DNA of 64,000 bases from Anaerolineae bacterium (lineage in GTDB: Bacteria > Chloroflexota > Anaerolineae > Aggregatilineales > Phototrophicaceae). Of the stretch, positions 43,813-56,600 are shown one piece after another. The notes under the pieces were generated by a model that worked only from the letters and a program-made list of their open reading frames with translations, was not told the origin of the DNA and did no database searches. The translations under genes were made by a program, and so were the position numbers. The stretch spans positions 643,276 through 707,275 of the forward strand of contig JALHQT010000002.1 in assembly GCA_022841825.1 (NCBI GenBank). The letters are read 5' to 3'. The stretch's first letter is position 1; the number at the start of each line of letters is the position of its first letter.

Positions 43813-44889
43813 ATGAGCACAAAATTCCTAAAGATCGTCCTTTCGACTCTCCTTCTTCTCGTCCTTCCCACGCTCGTCTTCGCCGATGCCCCGACCGAAG
43901 GGCGCGCCGGACGCGCCGAAGTCCGCTTCATGCAGGGCATGATCGATCATCATCAGATGGCGCTCGACATGGCAAATCACTGCCTGACCCGCGCCTCGAC
44001 CGACGAAGTCCGCGACATTTGCGCCGCTGTCATCGCCGCGCAAACGCCGGAGATCGCCCAGATGCGGGGCTGGTTGGCGGAGTGGTATGGGGTTTCGTAT
44101 ACGCCGATGTCGATGCTCAACGCTGGCGACCATGCGGAACACAACGCCGCGGGAGCCAGCGCCGATGAGCACGCAGAGCATAATGCCGCCGGAGCCAGCG
44201 CAGGTGACCATTCACAACATGAGCAGGGCAGTGCTGCGATGCCCGGCATGGGCATGGATATGCCGATGATGGGCGGTATGGGCGGCATGAACATGCAGGG
44301 CATGATGATGCAGATGCACAGCATGATGATGATGATGCACATGCAGCACATGATGATGCAGATGCAGGGCATGATGCAGGGTATGGGTGACATGCAGGGC
44401 ATGGGGATGGACACCATGGGCGGCATGGGCATGATGGATCAGATGGGGTCTATGATGCAGAACATGCAAGACATGATGGGCAACATGCAGGGCATGGGCA
44501 TGATGGGCGGCATGGGTCAGGGTGGCGCGAGCCAGGGCGAACACAGCGAACACCATCCCGAAGGTGCCGCCGCCCAGGGCGACGACAGCCAGCACAGCGG
44601 CGACGCTGCCCAGGGCGAACATGCCGAGCATGACGCTGCGGGGCTGGTGACTGACCCGTCGATGACGATGGGGATGCTGGCGGGGCTGGATCGCGCAGAG
44701 GGCATTGACTACGACATCGCCTGGCTGGAATCGATGATCGATCATCACGACGACGCCATTCACATGGCAGAGCGCATCCTCGTACAGTCGGAACATGCCG
44801 AACTGGTCGAGCTGGCGCAGGCGATCATCAGCGCACAGACGGCGGAAAACGCGCAGATGGAAGCGCTGATCGAGACGTTGAGCAGTTAG
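43813..44889 (+). CDS. Exported DUF305 protein with a methionine-rich copper-binding insert
   Basis: 358 residues. I start at the ATG at 43813 with a GGGAG site; the longer frame would include an intergenic repeat. The signal peptide is KFLKIVLSTLLLLVLPTLVFA. A DUF305 half follows (FMQGMIDHHQMALDMANHCL, ICAAVIAAQTPEIAQMRGWL) and a second one ends the protein (WLESMIDHHDDAIHMAERIL, IISAQTAENAQMEALI). Between them lie two HAEHNAAGAS repeats and about 90 residues of which more than 40 are Met (MGGM, MQGM, MMMM). Met-rich clusters bind Cu(I) in CopK/PcoE-like and Ctr-type proteins. It is probably a periplasmic copper sponge or donor. Confidence 0.88.
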   Translation: MSTKFLKIVLSTLLLLVLPTLVFADAPTEGRAGRAEVRFMQGMIDHHQMALDMANHCLTRASTDEVRDICAAVIAAQTPEIAQMRGWLAEWYGVSYTPMSMLNAGDHAEHNAAGASADEHAEHNAAGASAGDHSQHEQGSAAMPGMGMDMPMMGGMGGMNMQGMMMQMHSMMMMMHMQHMMMQMQGMMQGMGDMQGMGMDTMGGMGMMDQMGSMMQNMQDMMGNMQGMGMMGGMGQGGASQGEHSEHHPEGAAAQGDDSQHSGDAAQGEHAEHDAAGLVTDPSMTMGMLAGLDRAEGIDYDIAWLESMIDHHDDAIHMAERILVQSEHAELVELAQAIISAQTAENAQMEALIETLSS

Positions 44890-45069
44890 GCAATTAGACC
44901 GCCCAGAGGCATTCGGCACGGCGTAGGCGACGAGCGAATGCCTCCCTGAAACAGTATTTGCCATTATTTTGATGTTCTCTATCAGACACAGCGCCGAGTG
45001 CGTCGGGGCGAGTCTCTTAAGCGCACCTCCGCACTGGCAGGTTTGAAATCGAGCAAGTGAGGCAAACCG

Positions 45070-47193
45070 ATGGAACATCAAGCACACCACAAGCACCAGA
45101 CAGTTCGCGATCAGGTCACGTCGTCCCCGGTTCAACCCGCGCACAATGCGCATCACGCACATCATCACGACGAACACAGCGGTCACGGCGTGATGCACGA
45201 GGGGCATCTGACGATGATGCGCAACCGCTTCTTCGTCGTGCTGCCGCTGACCATCCTCGTCGTCCTTTACTCGCCGATGATCCAGACGTGGATGGGCTTC
45301 ACGATGCCGCAGTTCCCCGGCAGCGATTGGATCGCCCCGGTCGTCGGGTCGTTCATCTTCTTCTATGGCGGGATGCCGTTCCTGACCATGGCGCGCGATG
45401 AACTCCGTCTGCGACAGCCCGGCATGATGACGCTCATATCGCTGGCGATCATCGCGGCGTATGTCTACAGCATCGCGATCTTCCTCTTCCCGCCCGCGCC
45501 GATGACTGAGATGGGCGGTGCGCCGCCCATGATGGACTTCTTCTGGGAACTGGCGACGCTGATCGCCGTCATGCTGCTCGGTCACTGGATCGAGCTGCGC
45601 AGCGTCGGGCAGGCGCAGGGTGCGCTGCGCGAGCTGGCGAAGCTGCTGCCGGATACAGCCGAACGTCTGCTACCTTCTGGCGCGACAGAAACCGTCCCCG
45701 TGACGCAGCTTCGCGCGGGAGAACTCATCCTCATCCGCCCCGGTGCAAGCATCCCGGCGGATGGAATCGTGACAGAGGGCGAGAGCAGCGTCAACGAGTC
45801 GATGATGACTGGTGAAAGCCGCCCAGTCAAAAAGACGACCAGCAGTCGAGTCATCGGCGGCACGGTCAACGGCTCCGGTTCGCTGCGCGTTACGCTCGAT
45901 CAGGTGGGTGAAAACACGGCACTGGCGGGCATTATGCGGCTGGTCGAAGATGCACAAAAGAGCCCATCGCGCGCGCAGACGCTGGCACAGCGCGCTGCTT
46001 TCTACCTCACGATCATCGCCATCGTCGCCGCCGCGCTGACGCTGATCGGCTGGTTAGTCTTTACTGGCAACGTCTCTGAAGCGATCAAGAACATGGTCAC
46101 GGTGCTGGTGATCGCCTGCCCGCACGCGCTGGGGCTGGCGGTGCCATTGGTGGTCGCGATTTCGACCACCCTTTCGGCGCGTAATGGGCTGCTGGTGCGC
46201 CAGCGGCTGGCGCTGGAGAGCGCGAAAGACCTCAATACCATCATCTTCGATAAGACGGGTACGCTGACCAAAGGTGAGCAGGGCGTGGCGCAAATCGCCG
46301 TCGCGGGTATGGCGGAGGATGAGGCGCTGCGCATTGCCGCCGGCTTGGAAGGCGACAGCGAGCACATGATCGCCCGTGCCATCCGGGAGTACGCGCAGAA
46401 GCGCGGCGTCACTCCCGCCTCCGTCCGCAGCTTCGAGAGCCTTGCCGGGCGCGGCGTCAGGGCGGTCGTCGATGGCGCATCTTACTTCATCGGTGGTCCC
46501 CGGCTGCTGGAGCAGCTCGCTTTGAATGTCCCATCAGCCTTACAATCGGCAAGAGAAGGTGCGGAAGCGGCGGGTCAATCGGTCATCTACCTGACGAATG
46601 AGGGGAATGTGCTGGCGCTGTTCGCCATCGCCGATATCATTCGCGAGGAGAGTCGTGAAGCGGTGCAGAAGCTGCACGAGATGGGCTTGAAGGTGGCGAT
46701 GCTGACGGGGGACAGCGAACCTGTAGCGCGCGCGGTCGCCCGTGACCTGAACATTGACACTTACTTCGCGCAGGTACTGCCCGAACACAAGGCGGACAAA
46801 GTGCGCGAACTCCAGCGCGGCGGCGATAAAGTGGCAATGGTCGGCGATGGCGTTAATGATGCACCAGCGCTGGCGACCGCAGATGTCGGCATCGCCGTCG
46901 GCGCGGGCACGGATGTCGCCATCGAAAGCGCGGGCATCATCCTCGTGCGTTCCAACCCGCTCGACATCGTGAAGATCGTCAAACTCAGCCGTGCCACGTA
47001 CGGCAAGATGATCCAGAACCTGATCTGGGCGACGGGCTATAACGTCGTCGCCATCCCGCTGGCGATGGGCGTGCTCGCGCCGTTCGGCATCACGCTCGAT
47101 CCGGCAGTCGGCGCAGTGTTCATGTCGCTGAGTACGGTCATCGTCGCCTTCAACGCGCAGCTCTTGCGGCGTCTGGATTTGTCGACGGCATAG
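45070..47193 (+). CDS. copB: CopB-type P1B-3 ATPase (CPH motif)
   Basis: 707 residues. The N-terminus is His-rich ([17 protein letters not shown]) in place of HMA domains. Core motifs: MMTGES (actuator), [13 protein letters not shown] (intramembrane CPH), [11 protein letters not shown] (phosphorylated Asp), [13 protein letters not shown] with a His-rich tail defines the CopB group, which exports Cu(II) and Cu(I) or Ag(I). The usual HP dipeptide in the nucleotide-binding domain is SEHM here. It lies 180 bp after the DUF305 gene and 28 bp before the cytochrome gene. Confidence 0.92.
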   Translation: MEHQAHHKHQTVRDQVTSSPVQPAHNAHHAHHHDEHSGHGVMHEGHLTMMRNRFFVVLPLTILVVLYSPMIQTWMGFTMPQFPGSDWIAPVVGSFIFFYGGMPFLTMARDELRLRQPGMMTLISLAIIAAYVYSIAIFLFPPAPMTEMGGAPPMMDFFWELATLIAVMLLGHWIELRSVGQAQGALRELAKLLPDTAERLLPSGATETVPVTQLRAGELILIRPGASIPADGIVTEGESSVNESMMTGESRPVKKTTSSRVIGGTVNGSGSLRVTLDQVGENTALAGIMRLVEDAQKSPSRAQTLAQRAAFYLTIIAIVAAALTLIGWLVFTGNVSEAIKNMVTVLVIACPHALGLAVPLVVAISTTLSARNGLLVRQRLALESAKDLNTIIFDKTGTLTKGEQGVAQIAVAGMAEDEALRIAAGLEGDSEHMIARAIREYAQKRGVTPASVRSFESLAGRGVRAVVDGASYFIGGPRLLEQLALNVPSALQSAREGAEAAGQSVIYLTNEGNVLALFAIADIIREESREAVQKLHEMGLKVAMLTGDSEPVARAVARDLNIDTYFAQVLPEHKADKVRELQRGGDKVAMVGDGVNDAPALATADVGIAVGAGTDVAIESAGIILVRSNPLDIVKIVKLSRATYGKMIQNLIWATGYNVVAIPLAMGVLAPFGITLDPAVGAVFMSLSTVIVAFNAQLLRRLDLSTA

Positions 47194-47221
47194 ATATTGC
47201 AAAAGTGGAAAGGTACAGCTA

Positions 47222-47779
47222 GTGCCCCTGGCTCCTCGTTCAATCCTGGTACTCTCTCTGATGACTCTCGCTAGCGTGCTGCTGGTCGCGGGCTGCCAGC
47301 CCGACCGCACGATGCCGGATGGCGTGGTGGTTGCCCCAACCGAGGCACCGCTGCGCGACATGATCATCGCCTCATCGCCGGAACTGCAGGAGGGGCAGCG
47401 CATCTATGACCTGCGCTGCGCCCATTGTCACGGCAACAGTGGCGATGGTCAGCTTCCGGTGACGATACCGACCGCTGAAGCGGTTGGGCTGCACATCGTC
47501 CCGCCGCAGGATGCCAGTGGTCACACCTGGATGCATCCGACGCAGCGGCTGCGCCAGGTGATCCGGGATGGAATCGTGAACCCATTACAACAGTTCCCGA
47601 TGCCGCCATTCGCGGATGTGATGACCGACGAGGAGATCGATTGGGTGATCGCCTATATGGCGCTTTGGTGGACGGAAGAGCAGCGTATATGGCAAAGACA
47701 GGTCACCGACTATCACACACAACTCGAAGCACAGTATCCCACGCTGATCCCAGATGAACCCGCAGGAACACAACCATGA
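47222..47779 (+). CDS. Lipoprotein c-type cytochrome
   Basis: 185 residues with a GTG start. The lipobox LVAGC (Cys25) follows a hydrophobic signal, so the protein is anchored on the outer side of the membrane. One haem site, CAHCH (66-70), is followed by GNSGDGQLP and the likely Met ligand in [11 protein letters not shown]. Cytochromes of this type pass single electrons and are often found with copper proteins or oxidases. It is translationally coupled to copA (ATGA), unusual for a cytochrome, and may oxidise Cu(I) or accept electrons in copper detoxification (inference). Confidence 0.88.
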   Translation: MPLAPRSILVLSLMTLASVLLVAGCQPDRTMPDGVVVAPTEAPLRDMIIASSPELQEGQRIYDLRCAHCHGNSGDGQLPVTIPTAEAVGLHIVPPQDASGHTWMHPTQRLRQVIRDGIVNPLQQFPMPPFADVMTDEEIDWVIAYMALWWTEEQRIWQRQVTDYHTQLEAQYPTLIPDEPAGTQP

Positions 47780-50268
47780 CATCCTCTTCAACCCAACATC
47801 TCGACCTCCCGATCACGGGCATGACATGCGCCAACTGCGCGCGCACGGTCGAGCGGGCGCTCGGCAAGACGGGCGGCGTCAGCGAAGCCGTCGTGAATTA
47901 CGCCAGCGAGAAGGCGAGCGTTTCGTATGACCCTACCCAGACCGCGCCCGCTGCGCTGATTGAGCGCGTCAAAGCGGCGGGCTATGGTGTGGCGACGGCG
48001 ACTCTCGATCTGCCGATCACGGGTATGACCTGCGCGAGCTGCGTCCGCACGGTCGAGCGTGCGCTGACGAAAGCGCCGGGCATTCTGAGCGTGAACGTCA
48101 ACCTGGCGACCGAGAAGGCGCAGGTCACCTATATCCCCGGCGCGGCGCGGCGCGGTGATTTCGTGCGCGCGGTCGAGGCAGCAGGCTACGGCGTGCTCGA
48201 TCTCTCGAATGCCGCACAGCCCGAAGATGCCGAACGGACGGCACGCCAGGCAGAGATCGACCGCCAGCAGCGGCTGCTGCGCATCGGGCTGATCTTCTCA
48301 ATTCCGCTGTTCATCCTGAGCATGGCGCGCGACCTGTACATGGCGAGTTTCGCCGGGGCGTCGATGGCAGGCATGATGATGAGCGGCGCGATGGAAGGTC
48401 CCAACCCGGCGTTGAACTGGCTGCTGTGGGCGGGCTTCCCGTTCGTCTTCGGCATCCTGGCGACGCCTGTGCAGGTCATTGTCGGGCGACAGTATGTCAT
48501 CGGCGCGTGGAAAGCACTGCGTAACAAGACCGCCAACATGGACACGCTGATCGCGCTCGGCAGCGGCGCGGCGTATCTCTACAGCATCGCCGTGCTGATC
48601 GGCATCGTGATCGGGCAGCAGGCGCTGATCGGCGATCATGTCTATTTCGAGACCGCCGCCGTCATCATCACGCTGATCACGCTGGGCAAACTGCTGGAAG
48701 CACGGGCGAAGGGGCGCGCCAGCGAAGCGATCAAGCGGCTGATGGGGCTGGCTCCGCGCACGGCAACGCTGATGCGGGGCGACCAGGAAGTCGAGGTCGC
48801 CGTCGATGAACTGGTACCCGGCGATCTGCTGGTCGTCAAACCCGGCGAGCGCATCCCGACCGACGGCGTCGTCACCGATGGGCGCTCTGCCGTCGATGAG
48901 TCGATGCTGACGGGCGAGAGCCTGCCTGTCAACAAAGCGCCGGGGAGCAAGGTGATCGGCGCGACAGTCAACAAGCAGGGACGTTTGATCGTCGAAGCGA
49001 CGCAGGTCGGCGCTGGCACCGCGCTGGCGCAGATCGTGCGGCTGGTCGAGCAGGCGCAGGGCAGCAAGGCACCGATCCAGCGCCTTGCCGATCAGGTGTC
49101 GAGCGTGTTCGTGCCCGTCGTCCTCGCGCTGGCGGTGCTGACCTTCTTCGGCTGGATCGTGATCGCCCAGACGACCTGGATCGAGGCGATGGTTCATGCC
49201 ATCGCCGTGCTGGTGATTGCCTGCCCATGCGCGCTGGGCTTGGCGACACCGACGGCGATCATGGTGGGCACCGGGCGCGGTGCGGAAATGGGCATCCTGT
49301 TCAAGAACAGCGAAGCGTTGGAAAACGCGCATCGTCTGCAGGTGATCGCGCTCGACAAGACCGGCACGATCACCAAGGGCGAGCCGAGCGTGACGGCAGT
49401 CCATGCGCTCAATGGCGCGGATGAGATGCGCATGCTGCGGCTCGCCGCCAGCGCCGAGCGCGCCAGCGAACACCCGCTGGCGCAGGCGGTGGTCGCCTAT
49501 GTGCAGGCGCGCGCTATGGCGCTCGCCCAGCCCGACTCGTTCGAGGCGGAGAGCGGTCGTGGCGTGCGCGCGGTGGTCGAAGGCGTGGCAGTGGCGGTCG
49601 GCAGCCCGAAGTGGATCGGCGTTGATACCCCGACTACCATCATCGATGACCTGCAATCACAGGGGCAGACGGCGGTCGTCGTCACGCTGGATGGCGTCGT
49701 CAGCGGCGTGATCGGCATCGCGGACACGGTCAAGGATGGATCGCGCGAGGCGGTCGCGGCGCTCAAGGCGGCGGGGCTGGATGTGGTGATGATCACGGGT
49801 GATAACACGCGCACGGCGCAGGCGATGGCGCGCGAGGTCGGCATCGAGCAGGTGCGCGCGGAGGTGCTGCCGGATCAGAAGGCGGCGACGGTGAAAGCGC
49901 TGCAAGGCGATGGCAAGCGCGTGGCGATGGTCGGCGACGGCATCAACGACGCGCCCGCGCTGGCGCAGGCGGATGTGGGTATCGCGATTGGCACAGGCAC
50001 GGACATTGCCATGGAGGCGAGCGACGTGACGCTCGTCAGCGGCGATCTGCGCGGGGCAGCGCGAGCGGTCGCCCTCAGCCGCGCGACGATGCGGACGATC
50101 CGCCAGAACCTGTTCTGGGCGTTCATCTACAACATCGTGCTGATCCCGGTCGCCATGATCGGCTTGCTGGTGCCCATGCTCGCTGCAGCGGCGATGGCAT
50201 TCTCGTCCATCTTCGTCGTTTCCAACTCATTAACCCTTCGCAAAGCCAAGCTGCTGAAGGTCGAGTAA
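47776..50268 (+). CDS. copA: CopA-type P1B-1 copper ATPase with two HMA domains
   Basis: 830 residues. Two N-terminal HMA domains carry GMTCANC (C18, C21) and GMTCASC (C86, C89). Eight membrane helices include [13 protein letters not shown] (intramembrane CPC). [27 protein letters not shown] and [10 protein letters not shown] complete the P1B-1 set for Cu(I)/Ag(I) export. The ATG overlaps the cytochrome stop. The last gene of the copper island; together with the CPH ATPase it gives two pumps of different metal preference. Confidence 0.95.
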   Translation: MTSSSTQHLDLPITGMTCANCARTVERALGKTGGVSEAVVNYASEKASVSYDPTQTAPAALIERVKAAGYGVATATLDLPITGMTCASCVRTVERALTKAPGILSVNVNLATEKAQVTYIPGAARRGDFVRAVEAAGYGVLDLSNAAQPEDAERTARQAEIDRQQRLLRIGLIFSIPLFILSMARDLYMASFAGASMAGMMMSGAMEGPNPALNWLLWAGFPFVFGILATPVQVIVGRQYVIGAWKALRNKTANMDTLIALGSGAAYLYSIAVLIGIVIGQQALIGDHVYFETAAVIITLITLGKLLEARAKGRASEAIKRLMGLAPRTATLMRGDQEVEVAVDELVPGDLLVVKPGERIPTDGVVTDGRSAVDESMLTGESLPVNKAPGSKVIGATVNKQGRLIVEATQVGAGTALAQIVRLVEQAQGSKAPIQRLADQVSSVFVPVVLALAVLTFFGWIVIAQTTWIEAMVHAIAVLVIACPCALGLATPTAIMVGTGRGAEMGILFKNSEALENAHRLQVIALDKTGTITKGEPSVTAVHALNGADEMRMLRLAASAERASEHPLAQAVVAYVQARAMALAQPDSFEAESGRGVRAVVEGVAVAVGSPKWIGVDTPTTIIDDLQSQGQTAVVVTLDGVVSGVIGIADTVKDGSREAVAALKAAGLDVVMITGDNTRTAQAMAREVGIEQVRAEVLPDQKAATVKALQGDGKRVAMVGDGINDAPALAQADVGIAIGTGTDIAMEASDVTLVSGDLRGAARAVALSRATMRTIRQNLFWAFIYNIVLIPVAMIGLLVPMLAAAAMAFSSIFVVSNSLTLRKAKLLKVE

Positions 50269-50306
50269 GGGGTCTGGAACATTCTCTACGCACAGGTAGA
50301 GAGCCA

Positions 50307-50479
50307 TTATTCGCCGCCTGATCCGGTCACGACCAACCACGCTAACCCGCCGCTCGCACGAACGTTGTCGATCAAAGCTGTAGTGACATCTGCCATCCAG
50401 CCCTGCTTGCTACCCTGCATCGGGTTCGCCACGCTCCCACAGCCTGCATCCGAGTCTGCATGAGCGACAAAAGCTCAGG
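50307..50479 (-). pseudogene. C-terminal fragment of an unidentified protein in the copA-downstream gap
   Basis: The 353-bp gap between copA and the giant gene has one readable frame on the minus strand, about 54 codons after a TGA: ANPMQGSKQGWMADVTTALI, then DNVRASGGLAWLVVTGSGGE and stop. It has protein-like composition, but I do not recognise the family. No start or ribosome site precedes it. An AT-rich stretch near 50500-50530 may hold the promoter of the following gene. Could be a chance frame. Confidence 0.25.
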
Positions 50480-50621
50480 GCAGTGAAGCGCCGAGGTCTA
50501 ATTCATAAATAATTTATATTTCTCAATCCTAACGTCAAGCCTACGTCAATTACACTCAAGATACAGGAAATCTGTTTCCGATTCATTGTTCACGTTGTAC
50601 AGATAGGTATCTCTCCTCATC

Positions 50622-53600
50622 ATGCGTAATTATCGACGTTGGCAACCGCTTTTCATTCTCGCGCTCATTCTGTTGTTTTCCGCATTGCTCGGCTCTCCCG
50701 CCATCATTCAGGGGCAGGGCGAGACGCCGGAATCTACGCCGGAAGTCACGCCCGAAGTGACGCTGGAGGTCACGCCGGAAGTGACGCTGGAGGTCACGCC
50801 CGAAGTGACGCCGGAAGTCACGCCAGACATGACCCCGGAGGTCACGCCGGAAGCCACCCCTGAGGTGACGCCGGAACTCACGCCGGAAGTCACACCAGAG
50901 GTGACGCCGGAAGTAACCCCGGAAGTGACTGTGGAGCCATTGCCGCACGAAAGCTTCGCGGCGATGTCAAGTATGGCTGCAACCGCACCATCGCAGACAT
51001 TCTGCCGCATGGACATCAACGACGCAGGGGACAGCGATCCATTCACCTTCAACTTCAGTGCCGCCGACGCCATCAACATCGACTCGTTCGCCTGGGATTT
51101 CGGCGATAGCACAGGCTCGAACCTGCAATCGCCATCCAAGACCTACTCGACGGCAGGCACCTACAATATCTCGCTAATCTGCACGCCGACCGCGGGCAAC
51201 GGTGACCCGTTTGCACTGACCGGGCAGATCATCATTCAGCCCAATCCGGTCGCCAGCTTTTCGATCAATCCCAGCAATGTGTTCCTGCAAGTGCCGCCGA
51301 TCACCGTCACGACCAGCAACAGCAGCACGGGCGGCGCGGGCAATACCTACCAGTGGTACGTCTCGACCAGCGCCGACCCGATGAATGCGGGTGCGCGCGT
51401 TTACAGCGATACGAACACCGACATCAGCTATACGGTGAGCAGCCTGAGCAGTTATCCCGCCGCCTTCTACATCCACCTCTTCGCCAGCAACGGCGGCATC
51501 ACCTCGGTCGCCTCGCAGTCGTTCGTCATCAACGCACCCGCCCCGCGCGCCGACTTCACCATCACGCCCAGCGACAACGGCACCGTCCCGCTGACCGTGA
51601 CGCTGACGGGTGCAGACCAGGGCACGGGTCCCATCCAGAGCTGGGTGTGGGACACCGATAACGATGGTCAGTTCGACGATCTGACGGGTCCGGGTCCTCA
51701 TACTCTGACATTCTCGACCGCTGGCACCTACCCGATCACGATGCGAGTCAATGGCTGGCAGGGGTCGTTCTATCAGGTCATGCGCAGCGTGGTCGCGCTC
51801 GTCCCCAGCGATCCGGTCTTCGCCAGCTTCCGCTTCGAGCAGCGCGGTAACCTGCCGGGTAACATGGTCGAAGTCTGCTTCTTCAACGAGAGCACGGGAC
51901 CCGTCGCCGACAGTCAGTGGGACCTGGATGGCGCTGCGGGCACAGGGCCCGATGGCTACGAAGTCACGGAGAACAGCGAAACGTTCTGCGTGAGCTACCC
52001 GGCGGGCACCTCGCGCACCGTCCGCCTGCGCGTCTCAGATGGTGGCAGCCCGGAGACCCTCTCGACGGCATCGCGCGGCGTGAACGTCACCGCCGCACCG
52101 ACCGCAGTGATCGGCGTCACGCCTTCGACCAACATCACCTGGGGACAGACGCTCAATTTCGACGGCGAAAGCAGCACGGGCAGCAGTCTGACCTATGCCT
52201 GGGACTTCAATCGCGATGGCGTGATGGACAGCACGACGATGAATCCGTCGAATGTCGACCTGCGCGCCTTCTTCCCGGACGATCAGGAACTCGGCACGAA
52301 GGTCATCCGCTTGACCGTGCGTGACAACGCCGGGCGCACCGCCTTCGCCGAAGTCAGCATCTTCATCGCCCGCCTGGAACTGACCTGCGACTTCACGGGT
52401 GCCACAAGTGTGCTGCCCGGCAGCCCGGCGCAGACCTACAACGAGGGCGTCAACAATGAGGGCGGGCGCGCCGTCACCTACACCTGGACGATCACCGGGA
52501 CGGGCGCAGGGCTGCCCGCCACAACCACAGGCAGCAGCCTCAGCGTCGATTGGGATGATATTGGCCACGGCTCGTTTCTCGTGCGCCTATCCGCCAGCAC
52601 GCCCGATGGTTCGTCCTGCACCAGCAGCAAGACCGTCACCCATCTCTTCCCGCCGCTGATCTGCGCGGTCAACGGCACAGTGCCCAGCCCGCTCTATGCG
52701 ACGGGCGGCACGATCAACTTCACTGCCAATGTGCAAAACCTGTCCAGCCGCCCGATCACCTATGAATGGTTCGTGGGTGGCATCAGCACCGGGCAGACCG
52801 GAGCGAGCTATACCTATACCCTGACCAACCAGACAACCGGGCTGCCTGCCAATGTCGAGGTCAGCTATGTCGCCACCGTGACTAACCCGGTGGGCTACAC
52901 CCCATCATCCGCATCGTGCGGACCCTCGCGTTCGTTCACTGTGCAGCCGTGGCCCGACTTTGTATGCACGGATGCGACCATCAGCGGCACCTTCAATCCG
53001 ATCCCGGTTACGAATGCTGGTGGCGACCAGACGCAGAACTACAGTGTAAGCCTCCCCGCCAACGTCGTCGCCGGGCGCATCGTCTCCTACGACTGGTCGG
53101 TGACGGGTGGCGTCATCCAGGGCAGCACGACCGGGAGCAGCATTACCGTGCAGTGGAATCGGTCGTCGGCGACGCTGCCGCCCGCTGCCAGCGACGAGCA
53201 GGTCGCCGTCAGCATCACTATCAACAACCCTGACGGCACAACCGATAGCTGCGCCAGCCGCACGGCATCTGTCGGCGCGCGCTACGAAACGCTGACCTGC
53301 AACGCGCCGAGCGGCGACTCGAACGTCGTAGTCGGCGAAAGTGAAGCCTACACGACCAACATCGTCAACCCGTATGGGCGCACGCTGACGATCTCGTGGG
53401 AACTCGACCAACTGACGGGGACGGGCGCGCCGCAATCCTTCACGGGCAGCGGCAATCTCTATACACAGCTCTTCAGCGTTCCCAACGCCACCTACCGACT
53501 GCGTTATCTCGTTAGCGCAGCCGCCAACACCAGCGGCGCGACCGGGACGATCCCGGAGGATAGCTGCACATCGCCTTACCTGAACATCAGCTCGTACAAC

Positions 53601-56600
53601 ACGGGGAATGACTGGCAGTGCGAGAGCGCGCTGACGGGCACGACCAACCCTAACACCAGCCCAGGCAGCTTCAGCTATCAGATCGATGTCGATAACGGGA
53701 CAGGCATTCCGCTGACTTATACCTGGACGCTGACCGACGCCGCGAACACCGTATACGCGCTCGGACTGCCGATCACAGGCGTCACCACCAACGGCATCGT
53801 CACCAGTCCCGCCTTCACGCTGGCGCAGTTGGGTCCGTTGGGACGCGGCGATTACAGCCTGCGCCTAGACGTAACCAACCCGGCGGACACGGGCACGCCG
53901 CCCGCCGTCACCTGCAACCGCACGCTGGCGCTGAACGTCGGTTCGTTCAACATGAATCTGTCGTATGCCGCCGATGGCTGGACGAATACGGCGCTCCCGG
54001 TTGGGCAGGCGATCTGCCTGACGAATACCTCTAACCCACGCCCGGTTGCCGCCGACCGTCCAGCACAAATCGACTCGATCAACTATGCCTGGACGTTCAG
54101 CAGCGCGCCGAGCGGGGTGAGCGGCACGGGCTTCAGCGGGACGCAGCTTCCGACGTCGGACTTCCCCGGTGGCTGCTTCACCTACACCACCCCCGGCACG
54201 TACACCATCACCCTCCAAGGGCAGAGTCGTTCCGGCTCGCGCACGTCAGACCGCGTCCTCACCTTCAACATCTATGGCTTGCAGAGCGTAATTGCCGAAC
54301 GGACGAGCACGAGCAACGAGTTCGCGGGGATGCCGCAGTCTTTCACGGCGACTGGCGTCAACATCAATACCTACACATGGGAGTTCTTCCGCGTCAATCC
54401 GGATAACAGCCGCACGTCGCTCGGCACGCGTACGGGGCAGACGGTGAATAACCTCAACCTCTTCCCGACAGCGGGCAATTATGTCGCGGTCGTCACCGGG
54501 CGCGGCAATCTGGGTACGCGCGGCGATGTGCAGGCGGAAGTGCCGTTCACACTGCTCGCCGATGATGCGCTGTCTGCGCGCTTCACCGCGTCGCAGTATG
54601 GCGGCATCGCCTCGCTGAACGTCTGCTTCACCGACCGCAGCGTGAGCGGCTCGCCCATTATGCGCTGGCAGTGGGACTTCGAGAACGACGGCACGTTCGA
54701 TCTCGACTACACCTCGCCGCCCGCCCCGGGCACGCTCTGCCATACCTATCCCAGCCCGGCATCGACCTATGTCGCGCGTCTGGTCGTCACCAACGCCAGC
54801 TTCACCGACCAGGCGACCAATGTCATCCGCACCTACAGCTCGCTGGAAGCAAGCGCCACCTTCGCCATCGAACCTCAAGGTGGCGGCAACTACTGCTTCC
54901 GCGCGATTCTCCCGCCCGGCGTGAATGTGACGGGCTGGAATTACGGGCACATCCCCGGCAACACGGCATCCAACGGCTTGGTCAACACTCGTCCGTGTCA
55001 CCAGTACAGCGGCACAGGCGATTACATCGTCCGCATGTTCGTCTGCGACAGCGGCAGCCCGCAGACCTGCGGCGAGGTCAACCGTGTCGTGCGCGTCACG
55101 CCCAACCCGCCGCCCGCGCCGAACATCAGCATCGACGCCGTCTGCTCGGCAGCGCGCGTCGCCTCGTTCACGCTGACCAACAACGGTGCGGCGATGACCA
55201 GCGATGATCTGGCAGTCGTCAGTGGTCCCAACGGCGTGATCGCCAGCGTGCCCTTCCGACTGGGCGCGGGGGCGAACACCACGCTCACCTTCGCCAACCA
55301 GTCGGGCACGATCACGATGCAGACGACCGACACCAACGCCAGCGCGATGACGACCTGCTACTTCCCACCGGAGCTTGCGGTCAGCGCCGTCTGCGTGAAC
55401 AACCTGCCCGTCTTCACGGTGCAGAACAACCGCTCCGCCGATGGTCCGATGCCCGCCGCGCAGAACTGGTCAATCACCAGCAATGCGTCGGGCAACCCGA
55501 CGGTCGGCAGCGGCAATTTCCAGTTGGGCGTCGGGCAGGCATCACAGACGTTTAGCGTGCCCGCCAACAGCGACCCGTACCTGACGTATACCTTCACCAG
55601 CAACGGGACGAGCGCCAACCTGACGACCAACTCCAACTGCGGGGCGCGTCCTGCGCTCTCCGTCGTCAGCGTGTGTGGCGACCCGGTGACATTCACGATC
55701 ACCAACAACGGCGGCGCGATGCTCATTCCGCAGAGCTTCAGCGTGACGGCGGCGGGCGGGACGGATGTCACCCCGGCACCCGGCACACTTCAGCTTGGCG
55801 CGGGTGGTTCGACCACCATCAGCATGAGTACGCTCAATCCGTATCCGAGCTATCGCCTGACGACGGGCGGCTTCGCGGGCAGCCTGGACGATACGCAGGA
55901 CTGCGCAAACCCCGACCTGAGCGTCACATCGACCTGCGCCATCCCGGTCGCCTTCACTATTCGCAACGATGGTGGCGCGATGGTCTCGCCGCAGGCATTC
56001 ACCGTCACGCAGGCAGGCACGACCGATGTCACGCCTGCGCCAGGGACCTTCCAGGTCGCGGCGGGCGCGGAGATGACGATCTCGCTGCCTGGGCTAGACC
56101 CATATGCGAGCTACAGCTTCAGCAGCAGCAATTTCGCCGGATCACTTACCAGCGATCTCACCTGCGCCCGCCCTATCCTGGAACTCAGCGCGACTTGTGA
56201 TGCGAGCGCGGCGTTCACCGTTCGCAACATCGGCGGCGACATGGTGGGTGACCACGAGTACATGCTGATTGACGGCGGGGGCAACCTTATCCGAGTCGGC
56301 GTGGTGCGCCTGCTGAGTGGCGAGAGCGCCATCATCTCAATGCCAGGCGATGCGAACATCTACGGGGCAATGATCAACTTCGCCCATCTCGGCGTCACCG
56401 CTGGGATGAGAAACGCCTGCGTCGCGCCGAGTGTGCCGACGCCGACCCCCGCGCCAGAGGATGGACGCGCCATCGCTGATGGTATTGGCATCCCGGATTG
56501 GGAAGCGGTGCCGACCTGCGGGCGCAACTGTCCTGAATTCCGCCTCTATCACACCGACGAGGTCGGCAACTGGGAGATCTTCCGCCTCGACGGCGCAGAT

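Noticed and set aside
44212-45585. 457-codon minus-strand frame, extremely His-rich
   Set aside because: It is the reverse of the Met-rich DUF305 gene and the His-rich start of the CPH ATPase: ATG codons read as CAT on the other strand. No start site or family.
48298-49656. 452-codon minus-strand frame
   Set aside because: Antisense of copA in GC-rich DNA; no family motifs.
50735-50935. Short-period repeats resembling a CRISPR array
   Set aside because: The period is 12 bases and codes T-P-E-V tetrapeptides inside a long reading frame; no spacers or cas genes.
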